Assembly: GCA_903856725.1 (NCBI GenBank)
Contig: CAIOCT010000011.1
Span: 1-64,000, forward strand
From: an uncultured Verrucomicrobiota bacterium
Lineage (GTDB): Bacteria; Verrucomicrobiota; Verrucomicrobiia; Opitutales; Opitutaceae
DNA: 64,000 nucleotides
Reading direction: 5' to 3'
Part shown: positions 17,408 to 27,088 of the stretch, in pieces
Layout: each line of letters begins with the position of its first letter
How positions within the stretch are numbered: the first letter of the stretch is position 1
Made by a program: the position numbers and the translations under genes
Notes under the pieces: generated by a model
What the model was told of the DNA's origin: nothing
What the model saw: only the letters and a program-made list of their open reading frames with translations
Database searches by the model: none

Positions 17408-19234
17408 TCAGCGCATGGATTCACGCTGCTTTAAGTCTTCGGCCCCTTTAGCGATGAGGGCTGCATCAACCTTAATACCGGCCTTGGCTAAGGCGGCATC
17501 GAGGATTGCTTCCCCCTTGAGGTAGCCGGTCACGAGCGCCGCGACCTTGCCGTCACGATCGATGATAAACTGCTGCGGAATGCCGCCGACACCGTAGAGT
17601 TTATGCGATGCCCGATTAGGCCCGCGCTCCTGCGGATCATGCGAAAAATTAATATCGGGATATTGTTCCTGATTCCGCTTCACCCATGTATCGAATTTCT
17701 TGCGATCATCGGAAGTGCAGGAAGCCAACACCACGACTCCTTGATTTTTGTAATGAGCCGCCACTTCCTGGGTGTGCGGCATTGAAGCGATACATGGTCC
17801 GCACCAAGTAGCCCAAAAATCAAGAATCACCACTTTGCCACGATAATCAGAAAGCTTCACGGCCTTGCCGCTAGCGTTCGTCGCTAGAAAATCAGGAGCT
17901 GCCGCCCCAATTTTTAACAGGGAAACTTTGGCTTCGGGTGGCTCAGCCTTCGACTCTTCAGCCGTGAATATTTTACGAGGCATATCGCTGGGCACGAGCT
18001 TCACTCCTGCGCGTAACAAGAGATTACCCAACGAGTCAGCGGCTGACGGACCGGCCCCCACGTAAAATCCGAGAAATTTTCCCTGCGCATCAATCACTAC
18101 ATTATTTGGTACCGGCGCCATCGCGCCACCGGTGAAGGCCATCGGGATTACCTTGCTGTAATGAGCGCGATTAGCCGCCGAGAAAGCTTTTTTCTCATCT
18201 GCGGTCATTTCACTGAGCGTTTCTTTACTAGGCCGTGGCGCCGGACCTGCTGGGTCAAACAACACCGGGAAGGACAGTTTAGCGGCATTAGCGGCGTGCC
18301 ACTTGGCAAAGTCTTCCCGAGGACCATAAGCCCCCAAGCCGACGAATAATACCCCTTGATCAGCATAACGACGGGCCCACGCATCCTGGAAGGCGAGCAT
18401 GTCTGCCGGGATACCGTGCCCAGCGGACCAAACCATGAACACCACGATCTTGCCTTGAGTGAGTTCAGAAAATTTCACTGCAGTACCGTCGGCAGCCTGC
18501 GCCGTAAAATCAGGCACGGCAGCCCCTTTCTTTAATTGGCCAAATGCTTCCCGAAAGCGTGGCTTAGGATTTTTTTCTTCTTCCTTAGCAGCGGCTAGAC
18601 GGTCGGCTTCTTCCTCGGCGGCAGCCTTGAGCTGCCGTTCACCCGCCACGACGCGCGCTGCCTCAACCTTGACGCCCGCCTTGGCTAGCGCAGCTTCCGT
18701 GCGTGCATCTTCTGCACCGCCATTGCCGACAATGGTCGCCGTGATGACGCCATCGCGACCGATGACAAACTGCGTGGGAATACCAGTAACGCCGTAAAGC
18801 TTGCTGGAGGCGCGCTGTTCGAACGTGGCCGCGCCGCGCTCATGACGATCAAATACAAATTTTAGTTTGGGGTATTTTGCTTGGTTCGCAGGAATCCACT
18901 TCTTGAACATAGCAATGGTGTCGCTCGTACCGGAAGCCACGACGACGACATCTTGATCAGCATATTTGGTGGCAATGGCATTGGTGTGCGGCATCGAGGC
19001 AATGCACGGTCCGCACCAGGTAGCCCAGAAATCGAGAATGACAACCTTACCCTTGAAGGACGAGAGGCGGACCTCCTGATCGTGAATATCATGCATCACG
19101 AAATCTGGCGCCACCGCTCCAGCCGCGAGCGTAGCGATTGGTTGGTTAACTGCTTTTGCCATTTGCATCTGGGCACATGCCAAAGTGGCAACGCAGCTGA
19201 AAACACCAACGATGAGTGAGTGGATTGATTTCAT
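17408..19234 (-). CDS. Periplasmic protein with three TlpA-type thioredoxin domains, the middle one degenerate
   Basis: The 608-residue product has a signal peptide (about 1-21) and three TlpA/ResA-like domains. Domain 1 has WCGPC at 73-77, domain 3 has WCGPC with cysteines 478 and 481. Domain 2 has lost both cysteines (WSAGH at 269-273). Charged alanine-rich linkers separate the units. Domains 1-2 align with domains 3-4 of the upstream four-domain protein, including the PTQFVIGRDG and VGNGGA segments. It probably reduces disulfides in the cell envelope, with electrons from a DsbD-type carrier such as the one at 27089. It starts 35 bases after its neighbour, so they form an operon. Confidence 0.9.
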   Translation of the reverse strand: MKSIHSLIVGVFSCVATLACAQMQMAKAVNQPIATLAAGAVAPDFVMHDIHDQEVRLSSFKGKVVILDFWATWCGPCIASMPHTNAIATKYADQDVVVVASGTSDTIAMFKKWIPANQAKYPKLKFVFDRHERGAATFEQRASSKLYGVTGIPTQFVIGRDGVITATIVGNGGAEDARTEAALAKAGVKVEAARVVAGERQLKAAAEEEADRLAAAKEEEKNPKPRFREAFGQLKKGAAVPDFTAQAADGTAVKFSELTQGKIVVFMVWSAGHGIPADMLAFQDAWARRYADQGVLFVGLGAYGPREDFAKWHAANAAKLSFPVLFDPAGPAPRPSKETLSEMTADEKKAFSAANRAHYSKVIPMAFTGGAMAPVPNNVVIDAQGKFLGFYVGAGPSAADSLGNLLLRAGVKLVPSDMPRKIFTAEESKAEPPEAKVSLLKIGAAAPDFLATNASGKAVKLSDYRGKVVILDFWATWCGPCIASMPHTQEVAAHYKNQGVVVLASCTSDDRKKFDTWVKRNQEQYPDINFSHDPQERGPNRASHKLYGVGGIPQQFIIDRDGKVAALVTGYLKGEAILDAALAKAGIKVDAALIAKGAEDLKQRESMR

Positions 19235-19269
19235 GATAGAGTGAAAAAGGGTTAAACGATGTAAAAAAA

Positions 19270-21729
19270 TTACTTGGCGACGGCAGCCGGCGTGACCGCT
19301 GGCTTGGCAGTGTAGCCAGCTGGGAAAAAGATCTTCGGCTTATCCTCGTAAGCGAGCTCGACGCCAGCGATCATCAGTAAATTAGCCAAGCCATCATGGG
19401 TAGCCTCGCCGTAGCCAACATAAGACCCGACCAGCTTCCCCGCAGAATTGATGACGAGGGTCGTTGGCAACGGCGTGACTGCACCGCGAGTCAGCTGCAT
19501 CATAATCGTCTTACGCATTGCCTCCTTGTCACCTGAAGTCGGTTTGCCGACCGGATCAAAGGCGGTAGCGAAAGTGTATTTATTTTTATTTTCGATTAGC
19601 CACTTGTCGTAGTTCGCGCGGGTGTCGAAACCGCAGACCCCAAGGATGACCACACCCTTAGCGCCATACTTGCGGTGGATCTCCTCGTAATGTGGCATCG
19701 CCTTTTGGCACGGCCCGCACCACGTTGCCCAGAAATCAAGAATGACCGTTTTGCCTTTGGCGTAGTCGGAAAATTTTGCCTCTTTGCCTTCAGGGGTAAG
19801 CACGGTGAAATCGGGTACTAATTCACCCGCCTTGAGTTTGCCGTAACTTTCATAAAAGGGAGCCTTAGGTTTCTTGACCGCCGCCGTTGTGGTCGCCGCG
19901 CGAGCTTGTTCCTGCTTAGCCACCTGCTCCCTGCCCTGCGCGAGAGTCACGTCGTTTACTTTTACCCCAGCCGCAGCCAGCGCAAATTCGGTCCGAGCAT
20001 CCCCCGCTCCGCCGTTACCTACCACTACACCGGTGATCTTGCCATCGCGGCCGATAACGAACTGCGTCGGAATGCCCACCACATGATAGAGCTTCGCAGA
20101 AGCGCGTTCTTCAAAATTGAGCGATTCGCGTTCATTCAAATCGTACGCAAAATGAATGTCCGGATATTTTGACTGATTCTTAGGAATCCATTCCTGGAAT
20201 TTCGCAATCGAATCGCTTGTCCCTGCACCCAGCACAATGACATCCTGGTCTTTATATTTTGCGGCGATCTCCTGCGTATGCGGAAACGAGCTAATGCACG
20301 GCCCACACCAAGTGGCCCAAAAATCGAGGATCACTACCTTGCCTTTAAAATCGCTAAGTCGGACATCTTTGCCCGCAACATCCTTCATCAGGAAATCTGG
20401 AGCGAGCGCGCCGACGGCGAGCAGCGCGGCTTTTGGCGCCGCAGGCGGATTATTAGGCATGGGTACGATTGTAGCTGCGGACATCACACCGCCGGCGGTA
20501 ACCGCTGCAGATTTTTCGCGAGCGGCAAAAATTTCGGCCATAACTTTGTCCGCCGCCGCCTTATCTTCGGCCGTGAGCTTAAGATCGGCGACCTGCAAAC
20601 TAGCGCGTATCCAGCCGGCAATCTTCGGGCCCATACCAATGAGGCCGCCGCGAAAATAGCCGCCGGCATTCACCACCATGAACGCGGGGTACATGCCGAT
20701 GCCAAATTTCATGTAGGAAAGGGATTCCATAACGGCCTTACCTGCCGGATCCCAAGCGACAGCGTAACCGAGGCCAGCCGCACTAGCTTTTGCCCAAGTG
20801 TCGAATTCAGCCCGATCCGTAGCCACGTTGATGGCCCAGACGACTAATCCCTGATCTTTATAGTTTGCCGCGAGCTTAGCGAAATCTTCATTGGGCGAAC
20901 GCGCGCCGGTCCAAAAGGAAATAAGCACCGGCTTACCCTTGAAAGAGGAGAGTTTCACTTCCTTGCCGTCGACGCCGATCGCGGTGAAATCGGCCACCGT
21001 ATCGTCAAATTTAAGTGAGCCTAACCGAATGGTTGGCGGGCGCGCGGCTGTGCCCTTAGCCCTGGCCGGAATAGCCCCAATCGGCATTGCCGCCGTCTTG
21101 CCTATCATGGGAATGGACTGACGCTCACGCTTTTCCTCCGGAGGCAGATGCGAGGTATCGACCGGCACGCCGCCTTTGGCCAGCAGGCGCGTGACGTGCG
21201 GATTTTCGCCCGGGCCACCGCCGGAGGTGGAGCCGACCACCTTCCCGTCTTTGTCGATCAGGAAAAGCGTGGGGAAGCCACTGACACCATACTGAGTATT
21301 AAAAACAGATTTATCCCAACCGTCTTTGCCGGCCGGGTCATGCGCGGTGAGGAATTTATATTTGGCGGCATTACGCTTCACCCAGCCATCATAGTTGCTG
21401 CGGGCATCATCAGCGCAGACCGCCAGGATCACGAGGCCGTCTTTGGCATGCTTCTCGGCTAGTTCGCTGTTATGGGGCATGGAGGCCACGCACGGCCCGC
21501 ACCAGGTGGCCCAAATATCAATTAAGACGGTCCGGCCACGAAAATCAGATAGCTTGATCGCTTGGCCATCAGGGCCCACGACGGTAAAATCAGGGGCGAG
21601 CTCGCCCACCTTTGGTCCAAAATTATGCGCGCTCGGCGTAGAAGTCGGCACGATGGCAGGCTCCGCAGCTGCATGCATCACCGTTAAAAAAACCAAGCTA
21701 ATTGCAACCGACCAGAGGGATTTTTTCAT
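19270..21729 (-). CDS. Periplasmic protein with four TlpA-type thioredoxin domains, the second degenerate
   Basis: From the ATG at 21729 the product has 819 residues with a signal peptide (about 1-22) and four TlpA-like domains. Active WCGPC motifs have cysteines 77/80, 475/478 and 671/674. The second domain has WTGAR (273-277) instead and cannot do dithiol chemistry. An in-frame upstream extension exists but lacks a good start. Long alanine/lysine linkers join the domains. The gene follows the TonB-dependent receptor by 71 bases and precedes the three-domain paralog. A multivalent reductant or chaperone for imported or secreted disulfide proteins is the likely role. Confidence 0.9.
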   Translation of the reverse strand: MKKSLWSVAISLVFLTVMHAAAEPAIVPTSTPSAHNFGPKVGELAPDFTVVGPDGQAIKLSDFRGRTVLIDIWATWCGPCVASMPHNSELAEKHAKDGLVILAVCADDARSNYDGWVKRNAAKYKFLTAHDPAGKDGWDKSVFNTQYGVSGFPTLFLIDKDGKVVGSTSGGGPGENPHVTRLLAKGGVPVDTSHLPPEEKRERQSIPMIGKTAAMPIGAIPARAKGTAARPPTIRLGSLKFDDTVADFTAIGVDGKEVKLSSFKGKPVLISFWTGARSPNEDFAKLAANYKDQGLVVWAINVATDRAEFDTWAKASAAGLGYAVAWDPAGKAVMESLSYMKFGIGMYPAFMVVNAGGYFRGGLIGMGPKIAGWIRASLQVADLKLTAEDKAAADKVMAEIFAAREKSAAVTAGGVMSAATIVPMPNNPPAAPKAALLAVGALAPDFLMKDVAGKDVRLSDFKGKVVILDFWATWCGPCISSFPHTQEIAAKYKDQDVIVLGAGTSDSIAKFQEWIPKNQSKYPDIHFAYDLNERESLNFEERASAKLYHVVGIPTQFVIGRDGKITGVVVGNGGAGDARTEFALAAAGVKVNDVTLAQGREQVAKQEQARAATTTAAVKKPKAPFYESYGKLKAGELVPDFTVLTPEGKEAKFSDYAKGKTVILDFWATWCGPCQKAMPHYEEIHRKYGAKGVVILGVCGFDTRANYDKWLIENKNKYTFATAFDPVGKPTSGDKEAMRKTIMMQLTRGAVTPLPTTLVINSAGKLVGSYVGYGEATHDGLANLLMIAGVELAYEDKPKIFFPAGYTAKPAVTPAAVAK

Positions 21730-21800
21730 AACTAAAATAAAATAGACACGCCGCCGTGCGAAGAGTTGCACGGCGGCGCATAAAACTAATCACTGAATAA

Positions 21801-24800
21801 TTAAAGCGGCAGAATGAAGGCGAACTCGTAACTGCGCCCGAGAATAAACTGACTATGTAAGCCCGCGTTGAAACCCCACATGGTATCAGAGAATGGCGGC
21901 TCTTGATCGAAAACATTATTTACGCCCAAGGTGACGCGCAGACCCTTGCCATAACTGCGCCACAGACCTTTGCGAAATTCATAACCGCCACGGATATCAA
22001 GTTTGGTCACAGCCGGCGTGGGATAAAAAATAACCGCCGTGCTGTTAGCCACTAAATTGCTGCCAGCACTATTGGAGGCAAACCCGTCTAGATAGGAAAC
22101 AAAGGCTGAGGCATTCCAATCACCCTTATTCCAAAAAATGGCTGCATTCATGCGCCACTTGGGTGGTGCCGCGGTATCGTCGTCGAGAATAACGGCTGGC
22201 TGACCCGGGGCCACTTGACGCGTTGCTTCGAGCGTACGGCTCGCCGCAAGATTCAAGCGCCAGCGACCCAATTGCTCTCCAGGCAAACGGTAGTCTACCA
22301 CGAAATCCATGCTGCGATTAACCACTCGGCCGAAGTTTACGAACACGCGACTGATGGACGTGATTTGTCCGGGCTGATTAAGTGCAGTATCGGCCGGCGT
22401 GGCCGCGGCCCGCGTGATGCGATCAGTGAAGAGCGCCTCATTGTTAATGATCGTCTGTGCCGTGATCAACTGCAGCACGTCCTTCTGCACAGTATCATAA
22501 TAATTAACCTGCAGGCTGAGCCCCTTAACCCAGGAGGGCTCATAAACGATGCCTGCAAAAGTATTTTTCGAAAGCTCAGGCTGAGGATTCAGATTAGAAC
22601 CCCGTGATTCTATAATCCCAGTGGTCGATGTTGGCGTGCGCCGTGGATCGAGCAAGGTGGAGGTCACGATTGATGGCGCGACCATGTACTCCGTAATACC
22701 AGGGGCCCGGAAGCCCTCGCTCCAATTTGCGCGCACTAACAACGACTGCACGGGAGTCCAGGAGACCCCATACTTCGGCACCGTTTTGGAGAAGCGGCCG
22801 TTATCTTCATAACGTTCCGCCAAATTTAAATCTAAACGACGCAGCAGCGGCTGTGCATTGGGCTTGCCCACGATCGGCACAAGCAACTCGGCAAACATGG
22901 CCTTCGTCGTTTGCTCGCCGGTGACAGTCGTCATGGTCGCGACGGGAATCAGCACAGAAGAATAATTGACCGCGGTGCTCTCCATCTCGCCCTTCAAATT
23001 AGAGCCACCGAAAGCCATTTTCATCGAGCCGCCCCAGAGGTCGACCAGATTACCGTTGGCGGAAAAATCTAATCCGGTCTGCTTGGAAACTGAGGCCAAC
23101 GACGGATAAAGCGCAAGCGTCTCGAGCAAGGCCGCCTGGGAGGGTGCCCCGGGGGCACTGGAATCGATAAAGGGATTAAAACGCTGGGCGGGATCGGCGG
23201 CGATTAACAATGCGGCAAACGGGGCCGGATTAAAATTACGCGAGATCTGCCGAACTTTTTGCTCTTCCCAATTGGTGCCGAGCTCCCATTCCCACGTCTG
23301 GCCAAACTTACCCCGCAAACCAGCCGTAATCGCGTCATCCAAAGTCCGGACGCGCTGGGATTGCGAACCCCACTCGGGGAGAATCATGCCGATGGTCACA
23401 TTTTGATTAAATGGATTATAAGCGGCCGGCAAAACCACCGCAGAGCCGAAACCACCCGTGATCGAATTCGCGCCGGGTTGCGCCGTATAAAAACTGCGCG
23501 CTTCACTGGTGCGGAGACTGGTGAAAACATCCAAATGATCATTGACGCTGTAATTGAAATTACCGCTCAAGCCCTTCCGTTTTGATTCTGGGATCAAATC
23601 GAGATATTCCGCCGTATTGGCTCGGCGCTGTTGCGAGGCATTCACTACGGTAGCACCGGGGGCCGGCGTCAGCACCGTCTGAAATTGCGCTAAGGTGGGG
23701 GTGCTCGTAGCTCCCACGGGAACCATGACGACGCGCACGCCAGGGAGCGCATTAAATTCTCCGGAGACAGTCCCGCCGGATGCTTGGATTACAGCTGGAA
23801 AACCCCAATTAAGTCGCCAATCGACGCCGTATTTAGGCAAGCCGGTTGCCGTCAGCGTGCCCGCTTGAATGCCGGTGTGATTTTGGTTTTTAGAGAAAGA
23901 ACGCTGAGAAGCTTTGAGATCTTCTCGGTCATAATACTCGATCGCTACCGAGCCGCTCAATTTTCCATAGGAAAATCCACTAATGACGGAAACATTCCGC
24001 TCCGCGCCGCCACCATGCTGGGAGACTTTATAGCCGCCCGATAATTCGGTGCCGGTGAAATTCTTTTTGAGAATGATGTTAATAACACCCGCCACGGCAT
24101 CAGCGCCATAAATGGCCGAGGCCCCATCAGTGATGACCTCAATGCGATCAACCATGCCTAACGGGATCGTGTTCAAATCAACGAAACCCTGCCGCGTGTC
24201 CGTCGAGCGATTGCCGTTGCCGGATTGCGCCGCCCGCCGACCGTCAACCAACACGAGGGTCGAGCCAGAACCGAGGCCGCGCAAGCTGACGCCGGATACA
24301 CCCGTCTGCCCTGGAGGAGCGGCGGAAGAGCCTAAGACCAAATTGAATGCCGGAGTGCTCGTCTCCGTCCGCTGCCCGAATTCAGGATTCAATTCGTTCG
24401 GCGCGCTCCCGCGACCGGAGGCAATACCCGCATAGGTTTGCGGGATTTGATTAAGAAAATCTGACAACGTCATCGAGCCAGTAGCCCGAATATATTCTTT
24501 ATCATATGAACTAACGGGGGAAGGGCCAGCGGTCTCGGTCTGCCGAATGCGGGAACCGAGGACCGAATAAGTCTCGAGCTTAAGGGCGCCCGTTTCACTT
24601 TTTGTGACCTTGGCCGTCGAGACCGTGGCCTGACGGCTCTCGGCGTTTTTTTCGCGAGCAGCATTAAGCCGTAGACCAAGCGCCCCCGTTTTTTCATCCT
24701 GAATCACAACCAAATCTGTGCCAGCAACCATCTGCTCTAATGCTTGGCGCGCGGTCATATCGCCTTTTACCGCCTGTGTATTAATGCCAGTGACCGCATC

Positions 24801-24986
24801 TGTGGGTACCAAGACTTCACTGCCCGATTGGCTAGAAAAATCTTTGATAGCTGCTGTCGCGGAGGCAGCCGAGATGCTAAAATGCTTAACATCAGCTGCA
24901 TGGGATACTAGCGTGAACGCCAGAGCGCACAGCGCAGCTAACGCGTAATGATTTCGAAGACGATGAAACGAGCCTAGTTTGGTCAT
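21801..24986 (-). CDS. TonB-dependent transducer with N-terminal STN signalling domain
   Basis: The 1061-residue outer-membrane protein has a signal peptide (about 1-30), an STN domain (about 33-108), a plug domain (about 140-320 with VSLRGLGSGSTLVLVDGRR and a DGASAIYGADAVAGVINI segment) and a large beta-barrel. The STN domain is the part that talks to FecR-type anti-sigma proteins, and a FecR/FecI-like pair is directly upstream. It is therefore a ligand-sensing importer like FecA or FpvA. The last residues are aromatic/hydrophobic but end in leucine rather than phenylalanine. Two TlpA proteins and an M16 protease follow, which suggests a polypeptide ligand more than a small siderophore. Confidence 0.93.
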   Translation of the reverse strand: MTKLGSFHRLRNHYALAALCALAFTLVSHAADVKHFSISAASATAAIKDFSSQSGSEVLVPTDAVTGINTQAVKGDMTARQALEQMVAGTDLVVIQDEKTGALGLRLNAAREKNAESRQATVSTAKVTKSETGALKLETYSVLGSRIRQTETAGPSPVSSYDKEYIRATGSMTLSDFLNQIPQTYAGIASGRGSAPNELNPEFGQRTETSTPAFNLVLGSSAAPPGQTGVSGVSLRGLGSGSTLVLVDGRRAAQSGNGNRSTDTRQGFVDLNTIPLGMVDRIEVITDGASAIYGADAVAGVINIILKKNFTGTELSGGYKVSQHGGGAERNVSVISGFSYGKLSGSVAIEYYDREDLKASQRSFSKNQNHTGIQAGTLTATGLPKYGVDWRLNWGFPAVIQASGGTVSGEFNALPGVRVVMVPVGATSTPTLAQFQTVLTPAPGATVVNASQQRRANTAEYLDLIPESKRKGLSGNFNYSVNDHLDVFTSLRTSEARSFYTAQPGANSITGGFGSAVVLPAAYNPFNQNVTIGMILPEWGSQSQRVRTLDDAITAGLRGKFGQTWEWELGTNWEEQKVRQISRNFNPAPFAALLIAADPAQRFNPFIDSSAPGAPSQAALLETLALYPSLASVSKQTGLDFSANGNLVDLWGGSMKMAFGGSNLKGEMESTAVNYSSVLIPVATMTTVTGEQTTKAMFAELLVPIVGKPNAQPLLRRLDLNLAERYEDNGRFSKTVPKYGVSWTPVQSLLVRANWSEGFRAPGITEYMVAPSIVTSTLLDPRRTPTSTTGIIESRGSNLNPQPELSKNTFAGIVYEPSWVKGLSLQVNYYDTVQKDVLQLITAQTIINNEALFTDRITRAAATPADTALNQPGQITSISRVFVNFGRVVNRSMDFVVDYRLPGEQLGRWRLNLAASRTLEATRQVAPGQPAVILDDDTAAPPKWRMNAAIFWNKGDWNASAFVSYLDGFASNSAGSNLVANSTAVIFYPTPAVTKLDIRGGYEFRKGLWRSYGKGLRVTLGVNNVFDQEPPFSDTMWGFNAGLHSQFILGRSYEFAFILPL

Positions 24987-25242
24987 GGTGTGTTGTTATT
25001 GGCCGCCACAAAATGGGGATGACGGAGTTTATCTAAGGTTAACTAAATTTAATCTTTAGTTGTTGAGTAAAGATAACATATATATCCTTGCCCGTGGGTC
25101 GCAAATCTTTTCTTAAATATGACAGGGGTAAGCATTCGACTGTAAGGATCTTCGAGAGGAAGACCGCGGGGGTTTCCTACACCACGCCCCAGCAGGCAAA
25201 ATCTGTTACAATTATTTTTGCTCCCCTGGATTCAGCCTAAAT
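24987..25242 (-). promoter_or_regulatory. Probable control region of the TonB-dependent transducer gene
   Basis: This 256-base AT-rich gap separates fecR-like and receptor genes, as in fec systems where the sigma factor drives the receptor promoter. It holds an inverted repeat with 7-base arms (25041-25047 and 25055-25061, 7-base spacer) about 55 bases before the receptor start. I cannot identify -35/-10 boxes with confidence. The role is inferred from position. Confidence 0.4.
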
Positions 25243-26328
25243 TCAGGGCGCACGCCGTAATAGGAGCAAATGCTCACCTCGCCGCTCGGCTTGCAGGTCA
25301 AAACTCGCCCCAACGATCCGCGCAAATCCCTCCGGGTTATCCGAGCGAAAACTCCCGCTGACGCGCAAGCCCCCCACCATCGGATCTTCAATCAGTAGCT
25401 GGGTTAAATTATGCCGATTTAATAGCGCTACCGCTTCGCTCAAGGTGGTGCCGCTGAAATCTTGCCGAGTATCACGCCACGCAAGCTGGTGATTCATCTC
25501 AGCCTCAGATACCGGCTGGGGCTCTGCGAATGATTCAAGGTGAACGGGCGCCGTTCCTTTAACCGATCGAGGTAACCTTAATTTAGTCAGAGCGACAAAT
25601 CGCTTCCCGGCATTGACCCGCACTATGCGGCGATCGCCGCCGGCAAGGGCTTGTCCGACCACGGCGTGGTCAACATCAACCGCTCCTTCTTTCACAAAAA
25701 TCTCAACGGCGGTCGGTCGCAGCTGCACCGAGAAAGCCGTCCCAACGGCGCGGACCGCAATACCGTTAGCTTCCACATAAAATGGGCGAGTCGCATCCTT
25801 CATTACGCGGAAATAAGCCTCTCCTTTGAGGAGCGTTACGCGGCGCGCAGCCACTGCATAATGCACCGAGATTTCTGCCCCCACTTTCAGCTCTACGATC
25901 GATCCATCCGGCAACTGGCGAATAGCATTATTAGCCACAATCGAAGCTTCCTCAACCTGACCGTTCACCGCCAAGCGACTCATCGGCCCTGGATCGCTAG
26001 GAATTGAGCGCAGTAAAAATAATCCGCTACCTAAAAGGATCATCGCCGCAACCGCTCCTTGCAGCTGGCGCCGACGCCGGTGTTTAGCCCGCACCGCCAA
26101 TCCAGCCAGCACCGCGCTGATCGCCCCACCGCCTTGGACGCGATCAAAAACAGACCAAGCCTCCGTTAGCCGATCAAAGGCATCCGCATGACGGGCATCC
26201 GCACCCAACCAATCTTGAAAAATCTGCTGCTCGGCGGAGGTCAGACCCGCATCACAGCGCGTCACCCAATCAGCGGCCGCCGCTTCAATCGCCGGCGGTG
26301 AAATTTGCCCAGAGGTCGAGGTGCTCAT
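25243..26328 (-). CDS. FecR-type transmembrane anti-sigma regulator
   Basis: The 361-residue protein has the FecR layout: an N-terminal cytoplasmic sigma-binding region (about 10-80, with AAADWVTRCDAGLTSAEQQ), one membrane helix (about 90-107), and a periplasmic FecR domain (about 135-235, with LPDGSIVELKVGAEISV and a GEAYFRV motif). The C-terminal part (about 285-350) resembles an STN-like fold and would contact the receptor's STN domain. The ATG overlaps the sigma factor stop (ATGA), showing translational coupling. It relays ligand occupancy of the outer-membrane transducer to the sigma factor. Confidence 0.92.
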   Translation of the reverse strand: MSTSTSGQISPPAIEAAAADWVTRCDAGLTSAEQQIFQDWLGADARHADAFDRLTEAWSVFDRVQGGGAISAVLAGLAVRAKHRRRRQLQGAVAAMILLGSGLFLLRSIPSDPGPMSRLAVNGQVEEASIVANNAIRQLPDGSIVELKVGAEISVHYAVAARRVTLLKGEAYFRVMKDATRPFYVEANGIAVRAVGTAFSVQLRPTAVEIFVKEGAVDVDHAVVGQALAGGDRRIVRVNAGKRFVALTKLRLPRSVKGTAPVHLESFAEPQPVSEAEMNHQLAWRDTRQDFSGTTLSEAVALLNRHNLTQLLIEDPMVGGLRVSGSFRSDNPEGFARIVGASFDLQAERRGEHLLLLRRAP

Positions 26329-26864
26329 GGTTGGCTCAGTTGCCGGCGGAGTGAATCGGCCACACGCCGCAACCCACGGGCCGCTTGCACTTGGACCGTT
26401 TGCTCGGAAAGCCCGAGCCGGGCGGCAATATCTTTTTGGGAGACCCCACGAAGTTTACGGAGAATAAAAATTTCACGACAGCGAGCCGGCAGCGCATCGA
26501 TCGCATCCACCAGCAGGGCAATTTCCTGCTGACGAGAAGCGGCCGCCGCGGCATCCGGTCTATCATCTATGACGAATAGGTGAGATAAATCTGTTACGAC
26601 CTTAATCGGTGAACGGCGATCGTGCCGGACGATGTCGAGTGCCAGATTGCGGGCGATGCGGAATAAAAAAGCCCGCGCCGACTGAATAGGGTGCCGCGCC
26701 CGCGCCTGCCAAATGCGCAGATAAGATTCCTGCACCACATCGTCCACATCCCGCACTGCCGGGAAGCGCCCGCGAACATAGGCCCGTAGCGAGGTGTCGT
26801 GCGGCTGCACTTCATCTTTGAACCATTGCTCAGGCGGCGCCGGGGGTTTAGGGGGCAAGTTCAC
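26325..26864 (-). CDS. ECF sigma factor, FecI-like
   Basis: The 179-residue protein has region 2 (about 30-85, with DVDDVVQESYLRIWQ and FLFRIARNLALD) and region 4 (about 120-170, with LPARCREIFILRKLRGVSQK and an HTH). No other domain is present. The start is GTG at 26864. It heads the cluster and would direct RNA polymerase to the receptor promoter when the FecR-like partner is signalled. It is divergent from the DsbD-family gene, with 224 bases between them that must hold both promoters. Confidence 0.92.
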   Translation of the reverse strand: MNLPPKPPAPPEQWFKDEVQPHDTSLRAYVRGRFPAVRDVDDVVQESYLRIWQARARHPIQSARAFLFRIARNLALDIVRHDRRSPIKVVTDLSHLFVIDDRPDAAAAASRQQEIALLVDAIDALPARCREIFILRKLRGVSQKDIAARLGLSEQTVQVQAARGLRRVADSLRRQLSQP

Positions 26865-27088
26865 AAATAGAAAAACTAGGTTCTAGCTTTCCCGCTCGCC
26901 CCAAACCAGCCCAAATAAATCTACGGTATTGCGCTGACTTTGCAAAGCCATCCCCGCTTAAACGGAAGCAAACTCTTGTTAATCCGATCGGCCTATCGGC
27001 AGAGCCTTGTCTTTAGAGCCGACTCGCGCATCTTAGCAACCACTCTTCACTATAGTATTTTTGTCGCCTGCCACTCGCCACTCACTCG

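Noticed and set aside
24987-25242. Small RNA or tRNA in the receptor upstream gap
   Set aside because: No cloverleaf or other recognisable RNA fold; AT-rich control region is more likely.
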